From Chondrus crispus (lineage: Eukaryota > Rhodophyta > Florideophyceae > Gigartinales > Gigartinaceae), in the NCBI RefSeq assembly GCF_000350225.1, contig NW_005179016.1:55083-119082 (forward strand): a DNA stretch of 64,000 bases, written 5' to 3'. This document shows, one piece after another, positions 1 to 11,023 of this stretch. Position 1 is the stretch's first letter. Each line of letters begins with the position of its first letter. A program made the position numbers and the translations under genes. The notes below the pieces were generated by a model. That model had not been told where the DNA came from and ran no database searches. It saw only the letters and a list, made by a program, of their open reading frames with translations.

Positions 1-1266
1 GTCGGTTGCGAAACTCCTCAACAACCACTGTACGGCCTCCGGCCAAACGGATACCTTTCCGTGGTGGGACCCGGCCGTCTGAGACACCGAAGTGTACTGC
101 GTCAAGGCGATGCCGCTTAGAAATTCGGGCAACAAGCGGAACGCTTGCCCCTCGTTCATTTCTTGAGTATCAAACTCTTGAACTAATTTTGCCAAAAAAT
201 CCAGCACAAGGACCCCGTCCTCACCTGTGAACGTGTTGTCCTTCTTCACCTTAGGCGGAATATCTCTACTGATTTTTCGCACGGCGGTCCGCCGGGAACT
301 TGACAAATATGTCTGCGGGTTCCGCAAGCGGTACGTTCGGTACGAAAGTAATTTCTTAAAGAGGTAGTTGGTCGGATTCAGCTCCTCCAACTCCTCCCAT
401 CGCGGCCCGCGCCGCGTTGCGACATCTTCGGGCTCCGCGTCCTTGTCTCTCCGCGAGGCGGACGAAGTGATTCCGCCCCGTCTGGAGGTAATCTTCTTGC
501 CCTGCGAAATTCCTTTTCCTTCCTCTGAACGATGTTCGGAATCGCTGGCATGGTTCGACGAACCGTCGTCACCATCTTCGGAATGGCCGTTCGACTCGGC
601 CGGAGAGTCTGGGCCCTCCGGCTCGTCACTACAGTGACTCTTGCTCCGGCGTCGCAGATTCTTCTTCGAAGTCTTCGACTTGGAACTCCGCTGCACAGCG
701 GCCTTGTCCTTCTTTGATCGACGGTCGCCTTCTCGACCCGTGGGGAGCGGCTCTTGCCCGGCGACCTGTTCAAGGTCCTTGAGACGATGAGCGGCGCGGT
801 CAAACCTGTCGTCGATACTGCTCCTAAATTTACCTAAGGACTCCGAAGCTTGATTCGCGTCGCGCCTTGCGTCCTTGACCGAAATTTTCAACGAAGCTAG
901 GACCTCCGGCTCCGGACCGTCCGTCGCCTCACCTCGCTCCTTCTCGACGAGATCCACTCGAGCCGACAGCTCTCCTAAAACGGTGTGGAACTCGGATGCT
1001 TGCAACTCCAGTTGCTTCCGGACGAGGGCTAATTCAGCCTCGAGATTTTTCGTCATCTCTTGGCGAATTTCCTCGCCCATCTTGTCGAACCTGTAGGATA
1101 GGTTATCCTTGTCGGTTTCGATCCCCGTCGGGGATTCTTGACCTTCGGGATCCGTGGCCGTATTGGCCTGGCTTCGGGTGCGAGGACCTCGCGGGATCCT
1201 CGACGCCCTTGCCGATCCGCTCCTACTCGCCCCGGGACCGACGTCCCCGGGGGCGCTTGTCGACAT
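1..1266 (-). CDS. Gag-like protein of a family B LTR retrotransposon, running off the left edge
   Basis: An uninterrupted frame of 422 codons starts with ATG at 1264-1266 and is still open at base 1, so the C-terminus lies outside the window. In order the protein has a Ser/Arg-rich head, a heptad-like coiled coil at about residues 70-110, a Lys/Ser/Glu-rich low-complexity middle (about 150-290) and a more structured part from about residue 295. The last contains an F-T-G-E-D stretch near residue 343 followed by helical capsid-like sequence. The leader, primer binding site and LTR lie directly upstream, at 1267-2946. The order LTR, PBS, leader, ORF on one strand is what identifies it as gag; no zinc knuckle is reached inside the window. 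A structural, particle-forming role is inferred. The frame has no stop or shift, unlike most element genes here. Confidence 0.75.
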   Translation of the reverse strand, partial: MSTSAPGDVGPGASRSGSARASRIPRGPRTRSQANTATDPEGQESPTGIETDKDNLSYRFDKMGEEIRQEMTKNLEAELALVRKQLELQASEFHTVLGELSARVDLVEKERGEATDGPEPEVLASLKISVKDARRDANQASESLGKFRSSIDDRFDRAAHRLKDLEQVAGQEPLPTGREGDRRSKKDKAAVQRSSKSKTSKKNLRRRSKSHCSDEPEGPDSPAESNGHSEDGDDGSSNHASDSEHRSEEGKGISQGKKITSRRGGITSSASRRDKDAEPEDVATRRGPRWEELEELNPTNYLFKKLLSYRTYRLRNPQTYLSSSRRTAVRKISRDIPPKVKKDNTFTGEDGVLVLDFLAKLVQEFDTQEMNEGQAFRLLPEFLSGIALTQYTSVSQTAGSHHGKVSVWPEAVQWLLRSFATD

Positions 1267-1354
1267 CGCTCGTACAAGCGAACCTACACAAAAAAAGTAC
1301 AAACAAAAAATAAAAAAGAGACTCCGTTACCCAGACCACTTTCGTAGTACAACT

Positions 1355-2015
1355 TGTAGCATAACCCCCCCTGAGGGACTCTCTTTAGATTAGATCACGA
1401 TTGATTTAGTTACTGTAGAGCCCGACGCTCTATAGTACCACCGAGCGTGTCCACGTGTGCCTCACAGCACACGTGCATACGTGTACCCGGCGCGTACGAA
1501 GCGCGCACACACCGGTACCACGTGTACTGTCAGCACCGATGCTGACACCGTACAGTGCAGGCCGACCTGTACTACAGTAGACCACTACAGTACCTCGGTA
1601 CTGTAGTGTTATTATAGAGGTTTGTATATTAAATATGAGCGGACCGACGGCGGAGGGGAGAGGACAAGCACGAGCTTGTCCAGAACCCACGCCTCTGGTC
1701 AAGCTCGCCCCGCTTATTCTAGAACGGGTTCCCACTAGCCCATATCTAGTTAGGAGCCGAGCGGGCAGGGGACGTGCGAGCACGCGAGCGAGCCTAGATC
1801 CGCCTCCGCCCGTCAGCGCTGGTACGTCACCCAGCGCTGCGCCGGGGCGTCGAGGCGTAGATCGGCCCGCGCGTGCGCGCGTCCCCGACCGTACCCGCTC
1901 TACCACCGCTACACGGGCTCGCCCGGTTCCGTTAGCTGGGGTTGCTTCCCTTTTCCGATCAGGGTCTAGCAGGACTGTGCATACACCTCCTCGACGTTGG
2001 GGTGTTTATGCTACA
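1355..2015 (+). repeat. Solo LTR of chromovirus family A
   Basis: 661 bp, beginning TGTAGCATAAC and ending TTATGCTACA. The same ends are found on the LTRs at 7758, 18309, 26847, 39807 and 47725. It is flanked by a perfect 5 bp duplication, CAACT at 1350-1354 and 2016-2020, and no internal sequence is attached, so it is a solo LTR left by LTR-LTR recombination. It was inserted into the leader of the minus-strand family B element, between PBS and gag. A TATA-like TGTATATTAAATA block lies near 1624-1636, preceded by a dense set of short inverted repeats. Confidence 0.92.
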
Positions 2016-2078
2016 CAACTCCAGATCAGGACTTTCGTAGGCAAAATTCTTGATCAGGTCTCTTGCACAGTAGACGAA

Positions 2079-2096
2079 TTCTAGGTCGGGAGACCA
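2079..2096 (-). promoter_or_regulatory. Primer binding site of the family B element
   Basis: Read on the minus strand this starts TGGTCTCCCGACC, four bases (AAAG) after the LTR end. TGG pairs with the CCA tail of a tRNA primer. The same sequence follows the family A LTRs at 8378 and 40436, so both families appear to use the same primer tRNA. I could not identify the tRNA isotype. Confidence 0.75.
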
Positions 2097-2100
2097 CTTT

Positions 2101-2946
2101 TGTAGTGCAATGTGCCTGGCAGGCCGCGAACACAGTCCGACGGTCAAATAAAAAGACGAAAAACAACAGCAACAACAACATCTGCAGATGGCACGCGCTA
2201 CGGAGCGTTCGAGACTCCCTTTCCCCTTATGTGGGCTTGCGGCCCACGGTAGCTCAACTCCGACGGGGGGGTAAGGAAAGATGCCCGGCCCGGGAGGAAA
2301 ATGGTGGTAGAGACTTGTGAAGACTTGAGCGCTCGGCGAGTGCGGGTTGGGCTTGTCTACGAGAATGTAACCGCGGTTCGCTGGGTTGTAAGGCTAATGC
2401 TCGACGAGCGTCTTCAGCACCTTGAGTATAATTCAAGGTCTTCGACGGGGGCTTGCTCAGCACTACTCCACGGGATCGTAATTGTGTAGCAGCGCTACGA
2501 CCGACGTGTTGCCCGATGGCTAAAAACACCCTCACCAGGGCGATCGCAATCGCGGTAGGTGGTACCAACTCTGTCTTATACAGTAAGACCTTCGACGGAG
2601 GCGTCGTCGCAACAGCCTTCCGACGGAACTTGAAACAGTAGCAGGGCTACACGACGTGTTGCCCGATGGCTAAAACACCTACACCGGATTGGTCGCAACC
2701 GACTCCAGTGGAACCAACACAACTAAGGGAAAAATAGAGATAGAATTAGAAAAGAATAGGGAAACAAAGGAAAAAGAAAAAGGGAACCCCCGAGCGCAAA
2801 TGATGCCGTAGGCTTAGGTAAAAGGGAGCGTCTTGGTAGAGACGGACTTCGACCAAGGCGACATTCAACTCTGGCAACTCGGGTTACCTTTACTGACTTG
2901 GTGGTCAGAGGGCTAATGTATATATCGCCCCGCCGGAGTCACTACA
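2101..2946 (-). repeat. 846 bp 5' LTR of the family B element
   Basis: The ends form a perfect 7 bp inverted repeat, TGTAGTG at 2101-2107 and CACTACA at 2940-2946. In element orientation a TATATA motif (about 2917-2924) lies close to the upstream end. The LTR contains an imperfect duplication of about 150 bp (roughly 2433-2580 and 2583-2735), best seen as two copies of CGTGTTGCCCGATGGCTAAA. PBS and gag follow on the minus strand. No second LTR is in the window. Confidence 0.8.
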
Positions 2947-3139
2947 GTAGCTCGCGGCGCTAGATCCTAGATCTAATCTAATGTCAGCAAAATTAATGCC
3001 AACTAATTAACTAAATAAAATAAAACAATTAAAAATTAAAACTGTGCAATTATTCACACGTGTGTCCCCCAACTCGGACTACTTTTCATATCCAAATATT
3101 TTCCTTTCTTTTCACCCCCCTTTCCAGGTGCGTATTGCA

Positions 3140-3976
3140 CTACAGGAACTTCTCAAATGCAAGCCTGTCGTGCGCCCCGTGCCCCTCACGTCTAATTTCG
3201 TGCTCTTCCGCGCGCTCTGCGTGCTCCATTTCCATTCTTTCGCGGTCCAAAGCCATCTGTTTACGCTCTACAGCTATGTGCGCCATGTTGGACTCTTTCA
3301 AGGACTCGCCAAGGCCAGAAACACCACTGTCTCCTTCGGCATCGAGTCTACTGCGCTTCCCCATTCCGTTGCCACGTGTGACTTGCACCTCCTGAATATC
3401 CCCGTTGTCTTCACCACTACCGCTTGAACTTCCAGATCGCTTTTGCACTAATGATTTCGCTACAAGGCGTCCGACTTGCTCTTTTAGCTCCTCTTTCTCT
3501 TCTCGAGCCATTATGCTCTCATCGTTGTTCCTCTTTAAGTCATTCGCCTGGAGCATTGCTCCCAGAAGCTCATCCGGCTCACCGTAATCTCCTCCAATCT
3601 CGAACATTCACCTCTCCCAGTTTTCCTTACTGTGAAACGAGTCCATGAGCTTCTTGAGTCGATCTTGTAGACGCTTGCACGTTACCTTTGCGCTCAGATT
3701 CGGATTCTGATTCTCGCGCTCAGCGGTCTGGGAAAAGCTCATCGGCACCTCCCCATATTTCGCAATATGGGCCTGTTCAGCGCTAACCTCTCGGGCGATG
3801 ATGAGGTCATCGTTAGGCTTGGACGTAGGTCTGCGTCCAACCTTGCCCTTGACTGCGAGATTGACGTCCACAGAATTGAGCTGATTTCCAACGGAGGGTG
3901 TAGGTGGGGAATCGTGAGATGGAGACGAGTTGGAGTTGTCACTGGGGATGGGCGACGGCGGGTTAACTTGCGCCAT
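3140..3976 (-). pseudogene. SANT/Myb-like DNA-binding protein with an in-frame TGA
   Basis: ATG at 3974-3976 opens 122 residues up to TGA at 3608-3610. The next codon is ATG and the same frame continues for another 155 residues to 3140. The first part has a Pro/Ser-rich head and a helical region with the alternation of charged and aromatic residues seen in SANT-like domains of transposon-derived proteins. The second part has a G-G-D-Y-G-E-P-D-E-L segment, then Glu/Lys/Met-rich helices typical of a C-terminal coiled coil. Domain continuity across the TGA suggests one original gene of about 278 residues broken by a nonsense change. Reinitiation at the adjacent ATG or a recoded stop cannot be excluded. 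It may have come from a DNA transposon; I see no transposase beside it. Confidence 0.5.
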
Positions 3977-4249
3977 AAGGGGAGAGGGATATGAAGAGGA
4001 AAAGAATATGTGATCAGTGGAGGGGTGTTGTGAGTTCGGCTTCTTGTTTTTGTCGTGTAGTCTATAGACGTGGCGCAGTAGGCGTTGCGGTGTGCCTCAT
4101 TCGCGCCAATTCATGCCTGCTGTGCGGGCGATGAGTTACAGAAACGATTTCACTATTTGATCATATTTCACAATCAATAGTCACATGCAGCAACAGAATA
4201 GTCGCAACGTGTATAATATTTGTTGTGTCCGGTTACACTTGTGTATGCG

Positions 4250-4380
4250 GGTGAAGCTGTCCAGGGAGTAGCGAGTGACATGCCGACACCTGGCATTCGA
4301 CCGAGCGGGCACTGTCCTACATATCGCCGACGGCCGGGTGAGAGTCTCGTGACTTCTCGGCTATGTCTATTTCTCTTTTG
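4250..4380 (+). repeat. 5' terminal direct repeat of the DIRS-like element
   Basis: 131 bp repeated in the same orientation at 28036-28166 with one mismatch (GCGGG here, GCGTG there). The two copies bracket the DIRS-like gag, RT, RNase H and recombinase, so they are read as its split direct repeats (PAT-type ends). No matching second (B) repeat was found. The left boundary of the element could lie slightly further out. Confidence 0.7.
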
Positions 4381-4453
4381 TGAAAAAGAAATTCCCCTCG
4401 ACGCGAGGCGGTGACAGGTTCTAGTAGAGTCCACTCAGAGGACTCCGGGCAGC

Positions 4454-5130
4454 ATGACTGAAAACGACATAGACGGCACGGCGGCCGCCGCGCCGGTTGG
4501 CACACGCGCGCCAACCGCTGCAAGCGACGCTGGAGCAGTGGGGCGTGCAGCCTGGGCGATCGCAAAGCCCGAGCGCCGCGACTACGCGACTGCTGTCACT
4601 GAACTGAATTCTGCCCGACTGGTTGGTGAGGGCGGCATCTTCAATCAGGGCCTACATGTACCCATACCGCATATGGGCTACTTCAAGCCACCTCAAGATG
4701 CCTTTCTCAACGAGCTCCGCTCCCGGGACCGGCGATCGGCCAAGGAGTGGGAGTATTTGAATGCTGCTGGCGTCTGGACGGAGTTGGGCCTTACAGCCCT
4801 CGACGCCGCGAAGACGCATGGTGGGACTATCGAAGATATGACAAGAAGACTCGTGCTCGCCGAGGATGCTATGAAGGCGGCGCTGGAGGTTTTATCTATG
4901 CGGGCGCAATACTTTGGGACATTACGGAGCAAGGGGTTGAGATCGCGAGACAGATGTCCTTCCTTGTCGAGCAAGGGCATGACGCTGTATTCTCAAAGTC
5001 CTACCGTTCGGCCCGGGCTGCACTCACGTCCATGATGGAAACCGAGGCCGCAAAAATGTTGGCTAAGGCCAGGCTCCAACGTGCCTCGAGCAAGAATGGC
5101 AGCTCCCCAGGGGCTGCCACGGAAGAGTGA
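4454..5130 (+). pseudogene. Gag-like ORF of the DIRS-like retrotransposon, frameshifted
   Basis: ATG at 4454 opens a frame rich in Ala, Arg and Asp. It stays coherent to about residue 145, with an L-V-G-E-G-G-I-F-N segment near residue 57. Near 4870-4910 the sensible sequence moves to another frame, which continues through a helical, Ala-rich tail and ends at TGA 5128-5130. The shift makes this copy non-functional. Position right after the terminal repeat and before the reverse transcriptase fits the first ORF of DIRS-group elements. The assignment rests on that position; the protein itself has no diagnostic motif I can name. Confidence 0.6.
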
Positions 5131-7757
5131 CGGGCCCTCCTTTTGGCGAAAAGGACAAAGTGGGAGTCGGGGGACTCCCACTTTGGAGAGGGGTAGCACT
5201 GCGCGCGGATGCATGGCGTACGGAGCTGGAGGCCAGCGCGTATCTTGTGCGTGCTGTTCGGTATGGGATCCTGGACCCTCCTGCTGTGCCATTTACAGAG
5301 GGTGTCGTGCTGCCCGATATCCCTAATCAGAGGAAGACAGGAGGTTCGGGAAAGAAGACTTGGAGGCTGGTTGCCGGAGCGAGATTTACGAGCGGCTGGA
5401 TCCGGATTATGTGGAGAGATGCGTGGAAGAGGGGAAGATGGTATCGTCTGCATTTACCGTTTGGCAGGGCGAGAGAGCAGAGAGGAAGGGACGCTTTGTC
5501 GTCAAATTTTCACAACAGAGCAAGCACTGGCCCCGGGGCAGTGTGAAGATGGAGACTGTAACGGCCTTTGCGATGGAATTACAGAAGGAAGACATGATGA
5601 TGTCGTGGGATGTGAAGAGTGGATATCGGCACTTCTACTTGCATCCATCCATGCGCGATATGTTTATTTTCTCCTACGATGGCTCGTTCTACCGGTGTGT
5701 TCCCCTACCGTTCTGATGGGGAAGGTCGGTGCTGTGATTTACAAAGATGTTTCGGCTGCTCGTGCGGCATTTGCGGGAGAGGCACCGCTACCGAGTGTTC
5801 CCGTATATCGACGACTTCCTGCTGTCGCCCTCGCCCGCAACGCGGCCCGCTACGAAGAAGGACTGTGCGCTTGCTCGGCGCCGTCTGGACGCACTATTTG
5901 CGCGGCTGGGCATAGTGCGGCACCCGTCGAAAGGTTTTTGCGGAGGAGCGCAGCGTTTAGACCATTGGGGCGTGCATGTGGACACTGTGGCTATGAAGGT
6001 TTACATTTCGGAGACGAGGCGCTTGAAGGTTCTAAGATTGGCACAGGAGCTACTGCTACTCGCTCAACGAAACCGCCGTTGGGTGTCGTTGGAAAGGCTG
6101 CGGCACTTCTGTGGCGTCGTGGTCTCCCTTACGCTGGCATTGCCGCTCGCGCGCTTCTACACCCGCTCGCTTTACTTCGACATGGCGTTGGCGGAGCGCG
6201 AGGAGCGAGGGCCAAGTACAAAGGGGGGTGTTGTTGCGAGCGAAGCGAGCCCCCCCGTAGTACGCCCGCAGCGACGCAGCGCGGAGCCGGGGGTCTGGGG
6301 GCTCCGCCCCCAGCGGGGGGGCCAGGGGCGGAGGCCCCGAAAGCGTTTCGGACACCATGGACGGCGCTCTGGTGGGAGAGAAGAGGAAGAAACGTTGCCG
6401 GGGTAGCGTTCGCCTCTGTCGGCAGTCGCTGCGCGACCTGCGACATTGGCGTTCATTGGCGCGTGGAGAAGGCAGGGACATCCACAGGCTGGACCCGCAT
6501 GCAACGATGCACACCGATGCCGCCGACGTGGGACCCTAGGCGACGAGGAGGAGGCTGGGTCACCGGGTTTGTGGGAGCGTCGTGGTTTCTGGACGGCCGA
6601 GGATCGGGCGACAAGTATAACGCTGAGGGAGTTAAGGGCAGTGAGGCTTCTATTGCAGAGGCACTTCGCCGACTACGTCTCCCAGCCGAGCGTGAGGCGG
6701 CTGCTGCTACACGAGGACAACTAAGCAGTCGTCTACGAGCTGAAAGCCATGGTCTCGGCTTCAAAGCCGATGATGGCCGAGATTCGTCGGCTGCAGAAGA
6801 TGCTCGTGGTGCTGGGGGTGACAATAGAGGCGCGCTGATTGCCGTCGGCCGTGAATCGCTACGCAGACGCCCTTTCCCGAACGTGGGACCCGGGAGACGC
6901 ACGAGCTACGGACCGCTTGTTGCACGAATACCGCTTGGACGAGGTCGTCTTCAAAGATCGCCCGGTTTGGGAAACGCTGGTGGCCAGGAAAAACTACGCT
7001 CTGACGCAGATGGGGGAGTATTGGGGGGATGGGCTTGCGCGTCTTTGGAATCCGCCATTCGATTTCCTTCCACTCGTGGTGAGGAAGATTCAGGCCGAGG
7101 GCGGAAAGGGGGTGCTGATAGCCCCACACTGGCCAGCGCAAGCATGGTACGCGCGCTTGCGCGGGCTGGCAGAGGAGCTCATCGTGCATCGCCCTTCCGA
7201 CCACGGGCCCCCGTTGCTTCAAAGCTCACGCCCAGTGAACGCCGCATGGGAATTAGTGTTGGCAAGGATAGGGTAGCGCAGTTGTGGACGGCGGGGATCC
7301 GGGATGCAGTGCTGGCAAGGACGGGGATGGGAGGGGAGACGGGGGGTGCAGAGGTGGCGGTGGAGCTGCTGGTGTCGCATGGGTGGAAGGCGCAGACGTG
7401 GGCAAACAGGAGCAGTCAGATTAAGAAGTGGTTGGTGTTCTGTGATGAAGACGGTCGAGATCCGCTGCCTGCAAACGAAGGAGACGTGCTCGCTTTCCTG
7501 GGTTACATGTACCTGGAGGGTAGGGTAGGTCCAAGCTCGGTTCGCAATTATATCAGCGCTGTCTCCCGTTTCCATGAGACTCAAGGGCTACCCTCTCCGA
7601 CGCGTTCCCCGCTAGTGTCTGCCATGGTTACTGCGTACATGAACAAGACCGATCGCGACCGACCTGAAGCGCGAAAACGAATCGGGATTAGTGCCGCAAT
7701 CGCGATGCGTGTGGCAGAGTTTGGCTTGGGCACCGAAGTCGTTGAGGAAGTGGGCTC
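5131..7757 (+). pseudogene. DIRS-like pol: reverse transcriptase, RNase H and N-terminal tyrosine recombinase
   Basis: Reverse transcriptase blocks are clear: a W-D-V-K-S-G-Y motif near 5607 (first catalytic Asp) and Y-I-D-D at 5804-5815. RNase H begins near 6395 with an H-T-D-A-A motif. A linker with N-R-Y-A-D-A-L-S-R near 6847 is typical after DIRS RNase H. From about 7276 the helical SAM-like N-terminal domain of a tyrosine recombinase follows, and the frame runs straight to the chromovirus insertion at 7758. The copy is dead: a frameshift near 5390, in-frame TGA at 5714-5716 and 5735-5737, TAA at 6722-6724 and TGA at 6836-6838, where neighbouring residues predict Gly, Trp, Gln and Trp. 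A GC-rich segment at about 6214-6352 interrupts the region between RT and RNase H. The rest of the recombinase is at 27465-27950. Confidence 0.85.
6214..6352. repeat. GC-rich inverted-repeat insert inside the DIRS pol
   Basis: About 140 bp, very G/C rich. It contains a perfect 7 bp stem, CTGGGGG and CCCCCAG around loop CTCCG, followed by GGGGCGGAGGCCCC. It separates the end of the RT thumb from RNase H and has no coding sense in any frame. The boundaries are approximate and no target duplication is visible. Confidence 0.45.
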
Positions 7758-8376
7758 TGTAGTATAACTACCAAAAGGATTAGATTAGAAATTGGATCCG
7801 GCTCTGTAAGGTACGGACCTTACAGAAGGCCTGTACCACACGTGTAGGGGCGCACGCGCCCCCACGTGTACCATACGTGTACGACGCGTATACAGTCAGC
7901 CCTGTCCGCTGACAGTGCCGACTACTGTAGTACCGCATAGTGCAGTACGTACTGTACTAAGATACGATAGACTGATTGTATATTAAATAACGGAGCGGAC
8001 CGGCGGCGAAGGGGGGACAAGCACGGACTTGTCCACGACCTACGGCCTAGGTCTGACTTCCAGCCTATCCTAAGGAAGCTTCCGTTAGCTACCTTAAGGC
8101 GAGACCGAGCGTGGGTTGAGGACGCGCAAGCACGCGAGCGAGCCTAGATCCACCTCCGCCCGTCAGCGCTGGAACGTAAGGCAGCGCTGCTCCGGGGCGT
8201 CGAGGCGTAGATCGGCCCGCACGTGTGCGCGTCCTCCCCCCGATCCCGCTCTACCACGCTACCCGGGCCCGTGCTCCGGTTTCGTTAGCTGGTCCGACTT
8301 CCCCCGTCTTCTCGTACGTACGGGTGTTCCAGGACTAAGCATACACCCCTATCCGTTTAGGGGTGTTTATGCTACA
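7758..8376 (+). repeat. 5' LTR of chromovirus E1
   Basis: 619 bp, TGTAGTATAAC to TTATGCTACA. A TATA-like TGTATATTAAATA block is near 7977-7989. The last 40 bases form a hairpin: ACACCCCTA pairs with TAGGGGTGT, extended by GCATA with TATGC. The upstream half is packed with short inverted repeats such as GTAAGGTACGGACCTTAC. Confidence 0.93.
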
Positions 8377-8377
8377 G

Positions 8378-8395
8378 TGGTCTCCCGACCTAGAA
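8378..8395 (+). promoter_or_regulatory. Primer binding site of E1
   Basis: Starts TGGTCTCCCGACCTAG, one base after the LTR end. TGG matches a tRNA CCA tail. The same block follows the E3 LTR at 40436 and, inverted, the family B LTR at 2079-2096. Confidence 0.8.
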
Positions 8396-8512
8396 GACCC
8401 CGAGATCTTTCCGAGAAGACTTTCTTTTTCCTCCGCGTCCGTACGCGTTGAGATGAGTCAAGAATACGCCACCTCGATCCGGTCCTAACAGGCGGATCCG
8501 AGGGCGGCCGCT

Positions 8513-11023
8513 ATGCATGCACCATCACCGCCGTTCGGCGACGGCGACGCCGGTCTCCGAGACCGCAAACCGTCGCCCGAGTCCCCCGAAGGACAAGCGG
8601 CTGCGATGTTCGATCGCATAGCTGACTACATCGAGGAAGTCCGTACTTCACTCCGTATAGACGTGACGGACGCCGTCTACTCGCGATGTATGGACGAGCT
8701 CCGCTCCCTACGTGAAGGGAGGTTCGATCGAGTCAGCCAGTCCTTGGAGAATCTCCGAGCACTAGTCGACGAGTTACACTCGCGACTGGTGCTCGTCGAA
8801 GACTCACGCCTCGCACAGCCCGTACTGCACGGGCAAGGTCACCCCACGAGGCCGACCTCGACGAGACGTCCCGACGATCGACCGTCCCCGTCAGCAGAAC
8901 AGTTGGGTGCGTTCGCCCACCTCTCCGCCGAGCTCAACGCTACGCGACAGCGTGCTCGTGACATGGAACGGACCATGGCCGCAAGGCTGCCCGGTGCCCC
9001 CACGAGAGGGCCCGGCGGTGCCGTACCTCCGAGCGCCGTCGCTCCGGAAGGTTGGCGTCCGACGGGCGCCGACACTAGTCGGACTGCAGAAGGAAACCGT
9101 CCTCCGATGGGCGCGAATCTCGCGTCCGAGACCCAAGCATTGCCGCCTATCCCCGGAAGTAGGCGGCAAATGGACCGCGTATCGTACGCGGACGAACAGG
9201 ACCTTGGAGGAGCCGCCCGCGGATCCGGGGAACCGATGTTCTCCGTCGATCCCCGCTGGGGCGGCTACCCGCCGGCGAGTTACGCCGAGCATCCAGGTCC
9301 GGTAGACGTCCGTACGCTACCGGTTACTTCCTTCGGCACGCTGGGTCCCGCTGAACCCGGGCTCGAGCCGGTACATACGATGATCCAAGAGTTCAGCGCC
9401 GTTGCTGACTATCGTATGTACCGCTTGGATAACACCTCGAGGCTCGTTACCTCGGGTGACGCGGGACGGATCGCGAAGTACGTCAAACGCTGTCGTGGGA
9501 TCCGTCCCACGATGAGGAGCTTTGACGGTACGCACCCGATCGAGCTGCTGCCGTTCTTGAAGGATATTCGGATAAACTTCAACTCGCAACACCTGACCGA
9601 AGGTGTTGCGGTGAGAGTCCTCGCGCACTTCCTCGAGCGCGACGCGGAGCGCCTGTATACGAGTTATACGATGCGTGGCCTCCGCGCCGGCCAGCTCCAC
9701 GAAGACGTGAGCTGGCCGGGGCTCGTGAATCAATTCTTGAAACGCTACCTCACGGACGACGTGTTAGGTGAAGCGTACGACGCCGTCGCTACGGCACGAC
9801 AGCAATCGCATGAGACGGAAAGCACGTTTGCTGACCGACTCGAGACTGCCGCGCTCCGATGCACGGCAGTCTTCTCCGAACAGTCCCTCCCGCACTACTT
9901 CGTGCGGGGACTCGCACCGGCAACCCGTGCCGCAGTATCCGAAACTGTGCAAAGGCTGCCAGGCAGTCAGAAGACCGATCTCCCGACCATCCTCCGTCTC
10001 GCCACGGCGGAAGGTACGACGTACCGCGCTCGGCGCGGTTTACCTCTGCCGGATCCGAAACCGGCAGGGAGGGCTGGCAGGACTACGAAGTCCGCCGCGA
10101 CAAGTTCGCCCGCCTCGACCCTCCATATCGGGGAGGATGAGTGGCAGGCCGACCCTGTCCTCATTACGCAAGGACCAGGGCCCGTGGGGGCACGAACCCC
10201 CTCACCGATGTCGACCGGAACGACATCGAGTTACGCGACCGCGTTCGCGGCCACTCCAAGAGTGGCAAGGGGTACGGACCCCCGGGTCGCAGAGCTCGAC
10301 ATATCGAATTGAGATGCAGGAGGCGAAGCGCCTCGCGTGCCCCTCCTCACCGATGAGGAGGTGCGGCACGCGACGACGTTCGCCTCAACGGACGGCAGCG
10401 CGTACGTGTGCTGGCTATGCCGTACGTACGGGCATGCCATGTACGCGTGCCCGTTCCTGTCGCCGGAACAACGAATGTTCACGGCGCACAGGAACTACCG
10501 CTACCAGATGGAGACGCGCCCCGGTGCGCGTAATCTCCTCCGGCAGGCGGCGGGCGAGGGCCGTCCCCCGCGTCAAGGTTTCCCGAACCGATCGGGTGGG
10601 GGCGCACGCTTCGCCCCCCGTGGAGGCGGGTACCGTCGTAACGAAGTCGATCGTCGGGATCGACCCGCGTACCGGCAGGCGGACACAAGGTACCCGCGCC
10701 AAGGAGAGAGAGGGGACGGAGACCGTTCTCGGTTACCCCAACAGGTACAAAATGCGATAATGTACCTGCAAGACTGGGTAGAGGATCCGTACCCTCTACC
10801 CACAGAGGGTCACGAAGGCGAGCCGACTCGCTTCGTCCCCCATATCCTGCGACGACCGGACGCCGCAGGTCAAGGCCCGGAAGTACCCGAATACTTCGCC
10901 ACGGCCGCCGAGCCGCAGTGGGGGAATCGTCCCGACCCACGCGGCCGGCTACCGGAAGAAGACCTGGCTGTCGATAGCCAGGAGGTTAGCTCCGATAGCA
11001 CGGGTAGTTCCAAAAAAGGGTAA
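8513..11023 (+). pseudogene. Chromovirus gag (capsid and nucleocapsid) with an in-frame TGA
   Basis: The frame codes for a coiled N-terminal region, a Pro/Arg-rich linker, a capsid core (about residues 285-480) and, after TGA at 10310-10312, continues in the same frame through a nucleocapsid with a CCHC zinc knuckle at 10409-10450 (C-x2-C-x4-H-x4-C) and an Arg/Gly-rich tail to TAA at 11021-11023. E3 has CGA at the position of the TGA, so this is a CpG nonsense change separating capsid from nucleocapsid. The original start is probably ATG 8453, which matches the E3 gag start at 40511; here it is closed by TAA at 8486-8488, so the present frame begins at ATG 8513. Gag would form the virus-like particle and package element RNA. 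A run of six A at 11012-11017 just before the stop may serve a shift into pol. Confidence 0.85.

Noticed and set aside
3608-6838. Several in-frame TGA codons, some at Trp positions, suggesting TGA is read as Trp
   Set aside because: The stops also include TAA and TAG, one TGA replaces Arg (CGA in E3) and another Gly, and cellular genes here use TGG for Trp and end normally. Ordinary nonsense decay explains it.
5209-7767. Single 852-codon frame through the DIRS region
   Set aside because: Only its end (from about 7276, recombinase) is meaningful. RT and RNase H are read in other frames, so most of it is a shadow.
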